DNA of 64,000 nt from Nipponacmea schrenckii (Eukaryota > Mollusca > Gastropoda > Lottiidae). The notes under the pieces are model-generated. The model was not told the DNA's origin and made no database searches. It saw only the letters and a program-made list of their open reading frames with translations. The translations under genes were made by a program, and so were the position numbers. Shown piece after piece: positions 42,462 through 54,503 of the stretch (position 1 is its first letter; the number at the start of each line of letters is the position of its first letter). The stretch covers positions 28,974,338-29,038,337 of the forward strand of contig CM060199.1 in NCBI GenBank assembly GCA_030562195.1, read 5' to 3'.

Positions 42462-43897
42462 ATTTTTCTGCACAATCATCTTCATTGGCTAAAGGTTCAT
42501 ATGATACCTTGATTTCTAATTTTAGTACAGAACATATGGATTAATAGGGATCCAAAAATTGGTAATTTGCATATTTCTCGTATCTTCAGATGGTTACATC
42601 TCATGAACAAGACTCTTGGCAACATTCTAATTGACATTATTGGGTGTGATTTTTATCAGATTTCTAACAATATCTTTATTTTAGCTATAGACCGAAAATA
42701 CGCCTAGTAGAAAATAAGCGATTTTAACATTCATATTTTTTTATATTTAGTTCTATTTAACTTAAAAACAAAATTCGAACAGATTTATAATGTGCAAATT
42801 CCCAGCTTTCAAGCAATATATAAATCATTATGTATAAATAAAAATTGCGAAAAGTTTAAGAATAAAATTACACTCTAATTAAACAGATATAAATGCAACA
42901 GGTCATAAAATCTGATTGTGTTAATTTCTTATCTTTTGGTCAAGACACAAATTTTGACATTTCCAGTTAAAGTATCCCCAACCAATCAAAACAAGTCATT
43001 AGACTTTGTGGGCGTGGTTAAACCCAGATATTTTACATCACTGTGTGTATTTTTCTTTCAATCGAAATAGTGTCTCGGAGGATCAGTCAATATGTGTTAT
43101 TTTGATGGACATGTATATAGAATCTATAACCGATTGCCGAAATTTATATGGAAACTGATTTTTGAATTTTTAATTTGATTTTGATTTAATTACGATTAAA
43201 AATTATAAAAACTTCGAAGGTGTATATTGTGACGTTGACCTTTGGCGATCTTTATACCTGTACATATGTGATACGTTCTATCCAATGACATATTAAGCTT
43301 TATAGCAAAATGTAAACTTTCGGTTTATCGGCATTTAAAAATTGCGAATTTTTCCTATAAAACGGTCAATTCACAAATTTTGACATTTCCAGTTGAAGTT
43401 TCCAAAACAAGTCAATGGACTTTGTGGGCGTGGTTAAGCCCAGATATTTTTACATCACAAACCTTAATGATTGCCAGTCTATTAACAAGCTCAAATGTCA
43501 CGTGTTAAATCATGAATAAATCATCCCTCCCAATAATCGCAAAATCAATCTACATCCTTAAATGACAGCCAGGAGACCAACAAATTCTAAATAGCCCGAA
43601 AGCTGCAGAACTGTTACAAACAGGTCCAGTTATTCTTTCCAATGGTGTATAACACTTGATTTTTGATCAAAATTGCACGTTTTAAATTTGCAAATTTTGT
43701 AATTTCTTCTATACTAACTCTTTAAATCGAAATAGGGTCTCGGAAGATAATTCAATTTGTGTTATTTTGATGTACATGTATATAGAATCTATTGCCGAAA
43801 TATATATGGAAACCGATTTTTGAATTGTTATTTTGATTTTGATTTTTTTACGATTAAAAATTAATCCAGTTAAAATGATTCAAAGATATTATATATC
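42462..43897. other. Non-coding, diverged dispersed repeats
   Basis: A block beginning CAAATTTTGACATTTCCAGTT and ending GGGCGTGGTTAAGCCCAGATATT occurs near 42950 and 43376, and partly at 45365; TTTGATGGACATGTATATAGAATC near 43100 and 43769. Looks like old repeat copies. Confidence 0.6.
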
Positions 43898-43901
43898 TTA
43901 A

Positions 43902-44372
43902 AGGGGCACAATCTTGATTTTTAGGGGTCGTTTTGGGCCTTTGTTACATTTAAACAGTCCTCAGAAATACTCCAGCTCTAAGAAAATCGCAAAATACCTT
44001 GAAATATACCTCAAAAATTTCATTTTTTATTTTTTTCCGTGCTGTACGCGGCTGGTCTTCAGTCAGTCTGAAAATTGTGTGTCCTGTTGACAAAATCTAC
44101 AATTGTTATTAGATGTACTTTCTTTTTGTTTTATCAGTGTGGGCCTGCGCAGTAGTCTATTTATAACTCTTTGATTTTCCAATATGGCGGGACATTCATA
44201 ATATCTTAAGACATTATGATTTTCAAACACGGATAAATATGTATACCCATGGATTTGAAGGCTCAAATTTCAAAGGTAAGCTCTGTAGACTATTTCTGAT
44301 TAGCTAAATAAAAGATTTCATGTGTTTGAGGCTGTCGGATGATTGTCCGAAACAAATCAAGACTGTGCCCCT
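43902..44372. mobile_element. TTAA-flanked MITE, copy A (471 bp)
   Basis: Ends AGGGGCACA and, inverted, at TGTGCCCCT; TTAA on both sides (43898-43901 and 44373-44376), as for piggyBac-type elements. Inverted relative to copies B and C. No transposase; a 67-codon frame on the minus strand is a by-product. Confidence 0.85.
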
Positions 44373-44376
44373 TTAA

Positions 44377-44694
44377 ATAAAAGGAATGATTGTTCATTTC
44401 TCGTTGTGGGCGATGTATGATATGGAATATTTGGAAGGAAATGACAACCTTTAGAATTTTAAATGATATTCTCTTAAGCAAAAATAATGTACAGTTGAGA
44501 GGACTAGTGGTATAAGGGACGCAACTCTATAAAATACTCTCTTAAAGATGTAAAGCCGCGCTGTTAATTTGATGGCTCTATGTTATACCATGGCAACTTG
44601 CCACAAATTGCAGGATCTAATGTTCCTACTACACCTAAATTAAGATTGATAAATAAATAAATAAACAAATTAAAAGTATCAACGATCTGGAAAG
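44377..44694. other. Spacer between inverted MITE copies
   Basis: 318 bp, no coding evidence; together with copies A and B it could form a large hairpin. Confidence 0.5.
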
Positions 44695-44698
44695 TTAA

Positions 44699-45171
44699 AG
44701 GGGCACAGGCTTGATTTGTTTCGGACAATCATCCGACAGCCTCAAACACATGAAATCTTTTGTTTAGCTAATCAGACATAGTCTACAAAGCTTACGTTTG
44801 AAATTTGAGCCTTCAAATCCATGGGTATACATATTTATCCGTGTTTGAAAATCATAATGTCTTAAGATATTATGAACGTCCCGCCATATTGGAAAATCAA
44901 AGAGTTATAAATAGACTACTGCGCAGGCCCACACTGATAAAACAAAAAGAAAGTAAATGTAATAACAATTGTAGATTTTGTCAACAGGACACACAATTTT
45001 CAGACTGACTAAAGACCAGCCGCTTACAGAACGGAAAAAAAAATAAAAAGTGAATTTTTTTAGATATATTTCAAGGTATTTTGCGATTTTCTTAGAGCTT
45101 GAGTATTTCTGAGGACTGTTTAAATGTAACAAAGGCCCAAAACGACCACTAAAAATCAAGATTGTGCCCCT
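44699..45171. mobile_element. TTAA-flanked MITE, copy B (473 bp)
   Basis: Same family as copy A in opposite orientation; TTAA at 44695-44698 and 45172-45175. Confidence 0.85.
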
Positions 45172-45175
45172 TTAA

Positions 45176-45605
45176 TTTAATCCGAGAATAATTTGTATTC
45201 TCAAATAAGGTGTTATGTCCCTTTATGACCACAAATTTGTTTTTTCGACGTTTTGTTTTACACACTAATTAAACAGATATAAATGTTACAAGAAGAGTTA
45301 AGAAGATAATGCAACAGGGCAAAAAGTCAAATTGTGTTAATTTCTTATCGTTTGGTCAAGACAAATTTTGACATTTCCAGTTTAAGTATCGCAACCAATC
45401 AAAACAAGTCATTATACTGAGTAGGCGTGATTACGTTCTATTTTAAATGACAGCCAGGAGATATAACACATTCTAAATATCTCGGAAGCTGCACAATTGT
45501 TACAAACAGGTCTAGTTATTATTATGGAATTGGATATTATAAATGCAACGTTTCACCCATGCAATAGAAGGGACGCGCACTGCCTTGGTACCGTCTAACG
45601 GTTCT
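45176..45605. other. Non-coding
   Basis: Contains a third partial copy of the GACATTTCCAGTT block (45365) and ATGACAGCCAGGAGA (45448), also present at 43562. Confidence 0.5.
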
Positions 45606-46420
45606 AGTTTTTTTTTGTAATTCTTGGATGAGTTTGCAGACAAACTGGTAAAAGGTGCAGAAATTCTAAATCTACAGTTGATCTTAGAATGATTTCTATT
45701 ATCAAATAAAACAAAACCGGAAGTTCTATCTCTGACAGGAAGTGAGAACCGGAAGTTCAGGTTTTTTTTCTTTAGCAAGTTTATTTTCAGTTCGATTTTG
45801 ACCGGATTTTCAGATTTGAAAAATTCAATGTATTTGTCAACTAACAATTATAGGTTTTATGCAATTAGGTTAAATATTTTACCCACGATTTGCAAATCAA
45901 TATTCAAGGGTCATCGGCAAAAATTTCAGACCGTGATTTCTCCTTTAATATAAATGGTAAAATTTTGAAACTTTACCAGTTGATAGGCGATATGTTTATA
46001 ATTTTTGAAAAAATGTGAAAAAAAAATTCCACTTCCGGTTTAGCCTCAAATGACGTAATTACGTAACTTCCGGTCTATAACTGCTAGGTGAAAAGTGAAA
46101 GCTTTTTATAAATAACTTGTCAATAGTAATTGATTTGACCTAAATAATTAGGTCAAGCTGCCATATCGGCCGCCATTTTGAATTTTCGTTACAATTCTTA
46201 AATCCGAAATTCAGACACTACTGATAGACCGATTTTGATGAAATTTAGCACATAGATACAATGGATCATTATCTACCTTTTCTTGGAGACCGATTTTCAA
46301 ATTTCGTATTTTTTTTCCGAATTATTTAAATTTCGATTTTTTCAAAATTAGGTCACTTTAACGGGTACGGAAGGTGTGACCCACTTAATCTATGACCTTG
46401 AAAATTAGGTCAAATAATAT
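45606..46420. repeat. Third, dispersed copy of the inner duplication repeat
   Basis: 45606-45763 matches 38897-39038 and 45764-46420 matches 38190-38860, that is, one period of the array whose other copies are at 38030-40576. The exon part is absent. Confidence 0.8.
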
Positions 46421-46960
46421 TCAATATATTGTCTACGAGTAGATATTTTTTAATTTGGCTTACTTAAAAAATTCATAGAGATAAGTGTACTTAAATACAG
46501 CAAAAATTGATAATTTTCATATTTTCGCCATCATTAACCGTTACGGAAGGTGTGACCTAATTATTTTATGACTTTGAAAACTAGGTCAAATGATATTCAA
46601 TATTTTGTCTAGATGTAGGTAATTGCAAATTTAGCCTACATAATATTTTAAGGCTCTCGAAATACGTTCATAATTCTAAGCAATTCTAGTATTCAATATA
46701 TTGTCTACGAGTAGGTATTTTTTAATTTGGCTTACTTAAAAAATTCATAGACATAAGTTTACTTAAAAATAGCAAACATTGATAATCTTTATACTTTCGC
46801 CATCTTTAACCTTTACGGACGGTGTGACCTAATTATTTCATTACTTTGAAAACTAGGTCAAATGACAATCAATATATTGCCTAGATGTAAGCAATTGCAA
46901 ATGTAGCCTACATAATATTTTAAGTGTTGCAAATAAAGCCCACATAATATCTTAAGGCTG
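46421..46960. repeat. Two tandem copies of a 0.27-kb unit
   Basis: TATTGTCTACGAGTAGRTATTTTTTAATTTGGC at about 46427 and 46697, each followed by GGTGTGACCTAATTATTT. Confidence 0.75.
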
Positions 46961-46970
46961 TTTTTTACGT

Positions 46971-47360
46971 CCGTATTTATGTTTCACCCTGTAGGGAAGG
47001 GAGGGGGTAATGGATTTTGCTCATTTTCTGGGGAAATTGGCGTATTGACATGCTTAACCTTCGAGTAAAATTTCAATGGAATATTCCTATGCCTTGTCGG
47101 ATTTTTTCACAGGGTCTTCGTTTTTTACCTGGTGGGGTCTTCCTTTTATACCTATTTTTTTTAGGTTCGTATTTATGTTTCACCCTGTAGGGAAGGAAGG
47201 GGGTGATGGATTTTGCTCATTTTCTGGGGAAATTGGCGTATTGACATGCTTAACCTTCGAGTAAAATTTCAATGGAATATTCCTATGCCTTGTCGGAACT
47301 TTTTCACAGGGTCTTCGTTTTTTACCTAGTGGGGTCTTCCTTTTTTAGCTCTTAGGTCTT
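46971..47360. repeat. Two tandem copies of a 196-bp unit
   Basis: GTATTTATGTTTCACCCTG at 46973 and 47169, nearly identical through CCTATGCCTTGTCGG. The open frame 47076-47264 spans the junction and is not a gene. Confidence 0.88.
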
Positions 47361-47379
47361 TGGGTCTTCGTTTTATACA

Positions 47380-47730
47380 CACCCGCTCAATGACTCGACC
47401 TTATCATAAAAATAGTAAAGATGATAGGCCCCCTCCGCTAAACTATTAAATGCATATGTAAAATCAGTGTAATTTGCAAGTCCAGTATAAAATAAAACAG
47501 CAGCATCATCATGAATAAATTTTTGAACATTAAATATCAGTTGTGGATCACACTGTGTTGAAGCTGAAACAAAATGAGACTCTATGGCTGGATCTTCTTT
47601 TGGTTCGGTACATTCATCAGCTTCTATAGTAACTACTGCTGTCTCTTGAATATCTAACTGGTCGTCAAAAAATGTTACCTCCTCACTGGTGTGAGAACAA
47701 GCTTTCTCTGGCTTCTCAAAGGAATCGTGC
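47380..47730 (-). pseudogene. N-terminal exon of a THAP/DDE_Tnp_4-type gene
   Basis: Acceptor TTTTTTCAG precedes 47730 on the minus strand. Reads acidic residues, then QCDPQLIFNVQKFI and VLFYTGLANYTDFTYAF, ending HLYYFYDKVES before a stop. The FYTGxxxYxxF motif precedes the helix-turn-helix and DDE_Tnp_4 domains in THAP-bearing transposase genes, and the broken transposase at 6221 has the same motif. The catalytic part is missing. Confidence 0.5.
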
Positions 47731-48689
47731 CTGAAAAAATAACATGTTTATAAGCATAACGTCATGATTTGTAAAAAAAAAAACATTAACTTAAATGCAA
47801 TTCCTTTCCAACAGCAATACTTTCCAGGTCACAAAAACACACAAGCCAGATTTCACACAAAAAAACTGTTGCCTCGGAAGGAAATATGAGATTGGATGCA
47901 ACCTAAGAATTTCACAACAGGCTTAATTGCTGTCTTTTTTTTTTTTTAGTTAAGCCTCTTGTAAAAGTAAGTGAGATCAGATGTTTACCAAATGCCTACC
48001 AAAATATTGTGTGAAATACAAAAAACTTTAACCTACCTGAATAACTTTACCTGTATTTTTAACTATGGTCTTTACCCACAAGCCTCGCATGAGGAACATG
48101 AGAAAAAAGAAAAAAAAAAACAAGCAGAACAGAACAAAAATAATTTAGGAATATAAAAATGAGTATCAGGGCTCCATTATTTAAGCATCCATAATGAATA
48201 CGGTAGTTGTTTTCCTACATAGAAAATCGACATTAGGCCTAAGCATTATTTATTAGTTTAGACATCTAGATCTATTTGTTTTATAAGGCAGTTGTCTTAA
48301 ATTTTTTAAGTAGACTATAGAATTATTTTCATTTTCATCAGAATAGATTACGAGAAAGATAAGCCCTGTTAATGTTATTATATATACTGAATTATTTAAA
48401 AAAAAAAAAATTAAACACACATTCACAATGTAACCAGTAATCTAAAAATGCATTTCAATATTCAACACATCTTAGTATGTCTATATACAAAGGATGAATA
48501 AAAACTTTAAACACACTTACTTAAAAGAAATGTCCAGTGAAAATAAACCCACTTATTAGAATGAAAATTCTCAGTATAATCATAAGCCTCATAAAGAAAT
48601 TTTGTTTCATTGGCAGACCAAAGGTAAACAAGAGACAATATAAAGAGGCTCAAAATTACAAAAGGAAACTTATCCAATAAAGCAAACAC
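47731..48689. other. Presumed intron of the minus-strand THAP-type gene
   Basis: AT-rich, with A/T homopolymers. No coding evidence. Confidence 0.35.
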
Positions 48690-48850
48690 TTGCCAGAGGA
48701 CGTAAATTCTACGAAATCTGTTGACAAAACATGGTCCTTGCAGACGACACTGGACGAAGTGGGCTCCCACAGTGCATCTCCTTTCCAAGATTTCCGCCTC
48801 CTTACCGTTTTACTTACGCATCCCCAACTTCCCGTAAAGCTATCGATTTG
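48690..48850 (-). pseudogene. C-terminal half of a THAP domain
   Basis: One frame reads VRRRKSWKGDALWEPTSS followed by SVVCKDHVLSTDFVEF. This fits the second half of a THAP zinc finger (Trp, then C-x2-H followed by xxxDF), except that HF is HV. The first half with the CxxxxC pair was not found, so the exon may be a remnant. It lies upstream of the 47730 exon on the same strand. Confidence 0.45.
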
Positions 48851-49566
48851 AAATATGGCAGAGGGATTCTTAGCCTATATGTGTCCTGAATGTTCACAGC
48901 AAATTTCAGACGATTCCTTCTATTTTAATTATTTTTCGTTGAAATGACTGAAATTACTTCCGATAAATTGGATAATGGCGAAATAACAGGGGGACTTAAC
49001 TCTTTTGTTTAGCCGAACTTGCTTTGAAATATCATTCAATTTCGGGTCAATCTTTCACTGCGATGTAACGAGTATAGCCGCTATTTCGTCATTTTCGTTT
49101 GAGTTTACAAAACTGATATGGCTTTTTGCCGTTTGACGGGCGTCAATTAAAGACGGATTCCGCGGAATTAATCTGCAGAATCCGTCTTTTATAATGTCAT
49201 GACCGGTGTTAATAAAAGACGGATTCCGCGGATTATCCGTCGATTTTTAAAAAAGCAGGCCTCTATGCCGTGGCTTTAATCCGCAGAATCGGCAGATTTT
49301 TTTAAAAAGCAGTCCTCTGTTATAAATGATGTCGAGAACTAGATACGTAAATAACAAACTATGCATAAAGAATATGCAAAAGGCGACGAACCTGGCCCAA
49401 TGATGTTTATATACAGACGAAGCATTAGCCTGCTCCCCGAAGAACAACTCGCATAGTAGCTTACGGCTAAAAGTAGGTCGACAGCATTCGCCATCTCTCG
49501 GTGGCCAGTGGTACCCGCGGACATAATATATGGCACGCCATATTCACACCGAGTCTCAACAGCGTG
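48851..49566. other. Non-coding, with palindromes
   Basis: AAAGACGGATTC at 49149-49160 pairs with GAATCCGTCTTT at 49178-49189; the same word recurs at 49214. Left flank of the BEL/Pao element. Confidence 0.5.
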
Positions 49567-49920
49567 TGACAGCTGGGCTGTTGTGGGGAAAGCAATAACG
49601 GAGTTCTTGTTGAGTTGATATCAGCTTAAAAAGAATTCTTTAATCTTCAATCTTATTTCTTTTAATATTCTTAATAACCTAATATTCTGTAAACTCGTAA
49701 AAACTGAAATAGTGTAATAAATCTATGTAGGCTTTTATGCAACAAAACTTAATATCTTAATAAATAACGATTATGCGAAGCGAACAGATCATGGAAAGCG
49801 TGTCGGACAAGCAGACTGTCTCGGACCACGCGTAGGCCTACAAAACGGCACAGATCATCACAACAATTAATCTTAACTAGAAATGTAAAGTACACTATAA
49901 AACACTATAAACACTATAAC
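49567..49920 (-). repeat. 3' LTR of the BEL/Pao element
   Basis: 354 bp; on the minus strand starts GTTATAGTGTTTATAG and ends CAGCTGTCA. It is about 20 bp longer than the other LTR because ACACTATAA is repeated at its right edge. Confidence 0.85.
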
Positions 49921-49935
49921 GTCCTTTTTCCCACG
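49921..49935 (-). promoter_or_regulatory. Polypurine tract of the BEL/Pao element
   Basis: Minus strand CGTGGGAAAAAGGAC immediately upstream of the 3' LTR, in the position of the plus-strand primer. Confidence 0.7.
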
Positions 49936-50249
49936 TTATAATTCAAATTAAACACACTACTTCGTCTTCATGTTAGTTCTTAAAATCAGTACCGTTTGAA
50001 TAATAGCTTGTTTATAACAACGTCATTGGATCACGACGTCATTAGTTGCGCTTCCATCATTGAACTATAATACAGCCTCGAAAGCGTAAGTCATGGCTCC
50101 TCTAAATTATGGGAAATTTATCTACAAGTATTTCATTAAAGCTTTTTCACTAAGCTTAAATGTTTTGAAATATATATATATTCCACTAAAATCACTAAAT
50201 CACATATCATTATAATATAATGTCATTTATGAGCTTTTTGATTATATTT
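49936..50249. other. BEL/Pao 3' untranslated part
   Basis: AT-rich, between the end of DUF5641 and the polypurine tract. No coding evidence. Confidence 0.5.
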
Positions 50250-50541
50250 AAAATATTCTCAACACACTGAGAATATAAAGCTCATTCACTTTCACATTTA
50301 TAATATCATCTTGAAGGCTCCTCGATGTGGATACCCGGTCTACTGATCTTCTCTGGGTAATAATAATACTAGTTCTTTCCAAATATTTCACAGCATTGAC
50401 GCGTTTACCATTCTTGTTCAGATTTCTATCTCCAATAACAAGCTTAACCTTTCTTACTAAATCATCATCGCTTCTAAAGGTTTCTTCTACTCTTGCTAAA
50501 TTCCATCTATTTCTGGGCATATCTTCATTCTTTATAATTAC
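50250..50541 (-). pseudogene. BEL/Pao DUF5641 domain, C-terminal half
   Basis: Reads IVIIKNEDMPRNRWNLARV, the consensus second half of DUF5641, then a diverged tail to the stop. Separated from its first half (55684-55926) by the inserted segment. Confidence 0.8.
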
Positions 50542-50625
50542 TATTGTTACCACCCCTTGGCTAGTGGCACATTACACGGCTGACTGACTTGACATCTCCC
50601 CAAGGTGGGCTCAACCTGACTACCG

Positions 50626-50726
50626 TACCTGAATAAAAGAAGAAGAGAATGTTGTAGGCGATCAGTCTTTATTTTCGAGTTGGGTGGAAGTGATTTGCAC
50701 ACGGCTCAACAGAACAATGACGTAAT
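50626..50726. repeat. 101-bp direct repeat, left copy
   Basis: Begins TACCTGAATAAAAGAAG and ends AATGACGTAAT; the right copy at 55531-55631 differs at a few positions. Confidence 0.88.
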
Positions 50727-50923
50727 CACACAACACAACATAATACATCAATTTACATCACCCTACATTATAGGGTCTAACTGGCTACAAGCTCTGATCT
50801 TCTAGAGACCTTAATCATACCACATAATTAACCCTGTACCCAGATCAAAATCCATGTTGGATCTATATTATGTAATATGATACTTGTACCAAACAGCCCC
50901 CCTTCTTTATTCCAGGTACTAGC

Positions 50924-51744
50924 TCCATCCTTACATTCCCAAAGTAAGAAGATGCCAGAAATGTCAGAAGTTAGGTCACCTGGAGAAGTTTTGCCGCAGC
51001 AAGGTTTGCTGTGAAAAGTGTGGTGAGGGGCACAGCACTAAGCTGTGCAAGTCGAAGAAGGTTCGGTGTGTGAACTGCAGGAGTGATAACCACTCCAGCA
51101 ACTCCGCGCAGTGTCCTTCTTTTCTGTCTCGACGTGCGGAGATACGGATCCAACATACCTACAAGGTATCTCCCCAGGAGGCGCGCCAGCATGTGTCGGC
51201 AAACACGGTGCCCACTGCCCCCAAGCCCGTGGCCGAACGTCCCCAACTCACTCCGGTTCAAACTCCAAAATTCATACCCGAATTCAAGGATGAAAGTAAT
51301 TTTTACGATTTCTGTTGTAGTTTAGTTGCGGTGGCGGCGACAAGAAGAACTGGAAACAATGGAGAACTGGATTCCAATGATTTGATTTCATCGGTGGTAA
51401 AAGTAATCAAAATCCATGTGACCAACCTATCACCATCAACCAAGGACGCCAAACCAAAAAGAAAGAGGTCTAGCACAGATACTCCGAAAAAAGACGATGA
51501 CAGTCACTCGGTGGAAACGCCTAGGAAAATGAAAGCGGTATCCACGAGTGGCCAAACTCGTCAGTCCAGGAGCATTTGTAGGGATTCCAGCACCAGACCC
51601 GTCATTGAGCGTTCTAGAAGCACTTCGCTAGCTGGACCACTGTCCAGTGGATCCAGAAGCACTTCGCTCACTAGAACATTGCCTACTCTCTCAGTGACGG
51701 ACATGGACGTAGAGGTCTTCGTGACACCCCAAACCCCATGTTAA
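50924..51744 (+). pseudogene. Second LINE, ORF1 (gag-like), 5'-truncated
   Basis: Open from a stop near 50920: LHPYIPKVRRCQKC, then three zinc knuckles CQKCQKLGHLEKFC, CEKCGEGHSTKLC and CVNCRSDNHSSNSAQC, and a long basic Ser/Thr-rich tail with an imperfect repeat RSTSLAGPLSSGSRSTSL near the end. The RRM-like part that should precede the knuckles is missing. Confidence 0.78.
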
Positions 51745-51789
51745 ACTCATTTTTTCATAAAGTCACTAATCTTTTTCATTCAATTTCAG

Positions 51790-54267
51790 GTTTATACAGC
51801 TCAACATTAATGGATTGACAGCTTGCTCACGCAAGTCTGAACTAGAGAAGATACTACAGGAGAAGCAGTATGATGCCGTCTTCCTACAAGAGTCAAAGAT
51901 TGGTTCAAAGAATAAAGACCCCGTCATCAGTGGTTATACTCTCATCAGAGAGGACATACCCAATGCTCTCAACCATCGAAGTGGTGGGGGTCTGGCCATC
52001 TACGTCAAGAATGGTGTAACATACTATGAAGTACCTCTGAAAACCATCGCTCCTCTGGAGGCTCAGGCGGTATCCTTTACCGACAAGTCAAAGGTTTTTA
52101 TCTATCCTTAACATTTATCGACCTGCTCTCAACGGCAGCCCTCAACGACTCAGTGAATATCAGTATGTTTACGATCAGTTGCCCAGGACCGACAATATTG
52201 TGCTTGGTGACTTCAACGTCAAACACATATTGTGGGGCTCGCCGACAACTGACACTAGTGGTAAACAAGTTGCTGAGTTCATTGAAGCCAATGACCTGGT
52301 CTGTTTAAATGATGGTAGTATTACTTATGATGGTACTCTAGCTCCTATTGGTTCGCATCTCGATCTCACTCTAGTAAGCAGTCGGTTAGCTAAGGACTGC
52401 ACATGGGAAACAACCAGTGAAAGCCTTGGAAGTGACCACGTTATCATCGAGACTACACTATCTTGTAACATTGTGAAAGAAAAAATCAAATGTCAAGGTA
52501 GATAGAGGCTGGGTAAGGCAAACTGGGACTTTTACAAGCGCCACTTCACACATTCCAGGCTTGATCTAGCCAAGGATGAGGATGTAAACTGTTTCTCTGG
52601 GAAGATAACACAGGTTATCATTGATGCTGCTATGAACGCCATTCCCCGGACTAAGGATGGCATTCGGTTAGCACGTCCTTATATGCAGATGATAGTTCCT
52701 TGTGGACAGGTCACAATAACTTCAACACTGTGAAAAGTCGCATGCAAACTGCTCTGAACCAAGTTGCCAAATGGGCAAACGACTGGGGCTTCATTATTTC
52801 GGAAGCTAAAACCGTCGGGATGCTTTGACGGATTGAGGTATTGACCTAAGATTGAATGGTGTGAAAATTAGGCAAGAGAAAACAGTAAAATTCCTTGGCA
52901 TGCACTTTGACCATAAGCTTAGTTGGAATAGCCACATCGACTATATTTGTAATCGTACAACAAAAATCTTAAATGTTATGCGTTATGTTTCAGGTACCAC
53001 ATGGGGAGCAGACAGAGAAGCCTTAATGATGATGTACAGGTCACTGATTCGCTCTGTTATAGATTATGGTTGCATCGTCTATGGTACAGCCTGTAATACT
53101 ACACTGAAGAAACTGGACGTTCTACAGATGAAAGCTATACGTATTGCCACCAGGGCAGCAATCGGTACAAAGAATGAGGAACTACTTCGGGAGGTGGGAG
53201 AGAAACCCCTTTCTCTTCGGAGGGAGGAACTCTCTCTCAAATTCTGCGGGAAACTTCAGTATTTGTCCGAAAGCTGTCCAACGTATTCCAGCATCAGAAG
53301 ATTCACTCGTGTCGGAAAGAACCAGATAAATCGGAGTATCTCCTATGGTCAAGCAACTACTGATCTCTTGAGAGAGCACCAACTCGATCAAGTTAGCATC
53401 AGCCAACGACACCTATCAGATACTCCCTTTTGGAAGGTTACCAACCCGATAGTCAACACCGAGCTGACCCAGTCCACCAACTAGCACGTGAACCCAGTGG
53501 CAGCAAGAGCGCAAGCTCTTGACCTCATCGACTCCAAGTTCGCCGACCATTTGAAGATCTACACTGATGGCTCCAAGAGTAGCACAGCTACTGGTTACGG
53601 TTTGTGTATTCCGGAGAAAGGCATCAGACTTGCCAAACGGATACCCCAACACTGCTCAGTGTTCACTGCAGAACTACTAGCTATCAGGGACGCCATAGCA
53701 TGGCTATCCCTTAATTATACGGAACCTGCCGTAATCCTGTCTGACTCACTAAGTAGCCTTCAGTCTATCTCTAACAATTTTTCTAATTGTAGGTCAGAAG
53801 TCTTAACGAACATCCGAAATATGATTCAAAACTACCAAACCAACAACAACCACCAGATCGAACTATCATGGATCCCGTCGCACGTCTTCATCCCGGGAAA
53901 CGAACAAGCTGACCGTGTTGCCAAGGACAGTTTGGGTCTGGAGAATATCGAGCCTATAAAATTCTCGTATGAAGAATTTTGCAGTCTCGTGTCCTCTAAG
54001 ATCAACCAGAAATGGGACGACATGCTAAGGAACCTCAACACCGATAGATACCAGATTGATACGAAGATACCAAACCAAACCAAAATTAACCATCCATCTG
54101 TAGCCATCTGCAAACTGGTAACCAGACTACGCACCAACCATGTCATGCGAGACCATCATTTCAATGCCATTAAATGCCGATGCGGACACGTTGCCACCAG
54201 GACGCATCTTCTCATTCAATGCACCGAATTGGAACCATCTTGTAAGGCACTGACGGACTATCTGTAA
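51790..54267 (+). pseudogene. Second LINE, ORF2 with most of the reverse transcriptase deleted
   Basis: Endonuclease: FIQLNINGLTACSRKSEL, VFLQESKIG, VLGDFNVKHILWGS, HLDLTLVSS, SDHVIIET. After AAMNAIPRTKDG near 52660 the sequence jumps directly to the RT palm motif YADDSSLW (about 52681), so about 300 residues of fingers and palm are missing. The thumb (FLGMHFDHKLSWNSHI) follows, then RNase H from 53488 with IYTDGSKSS, FTAELLAIRDA, LSDSLSSLQ and WIPSHVFIPGNEQAD, and an end knuckle CRCGHVATRTHLLIQC. Same superfamily as the LINE at 7849 but clearly a different family. Confidence 0.85.
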
Positions 54268-54360
54268 ACCAACGGCATACCTATTACCATACAGAATATT
54301 TTGGCTCCACCCACGGACAACTGGTATAAAATCATGGAACTCATCTACCAATTTATCAAC

Positions 54361-54466
54361 ACTTCTGTTTTAAACAGATAGTCTAAGTTTCTTTTTACTC
54401 TAATATTATTTTATATTACTATATCATTAATCTCCACATAAGTTTCATCGCAGACACAAAAAAGAA

Positions 54467-54503
<37 letters not shown>

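Noticed and set aside
44063..45008. Two similar 67-codon frames suggesting a conserved small gene
   Set aside because: They are the same strand of a MITE in two inverted copies; the third copy has an internal loss and the sequence has no coding features.
47076..47264. 62-codon frame with Phe-rich peptide
   Set aside because: Spans the junction of a 196-bp tandem repeat.
49439..49520. Possible first exon MANAVDLLLA with a GTAAGC donor for the minus-strand THAP-type gene
   Set aside because: It lacks the N-terminal cysteine pair of a THAP finger and cannot be linked by phase to the exon at 48850.
54470..54502. T33 run as a terminator or poly(A) tail on the minus strand
   Set aside because: No coding element ends here on the minus strand and animal Pol II genes do not terminate this way; likely a simple repeat.
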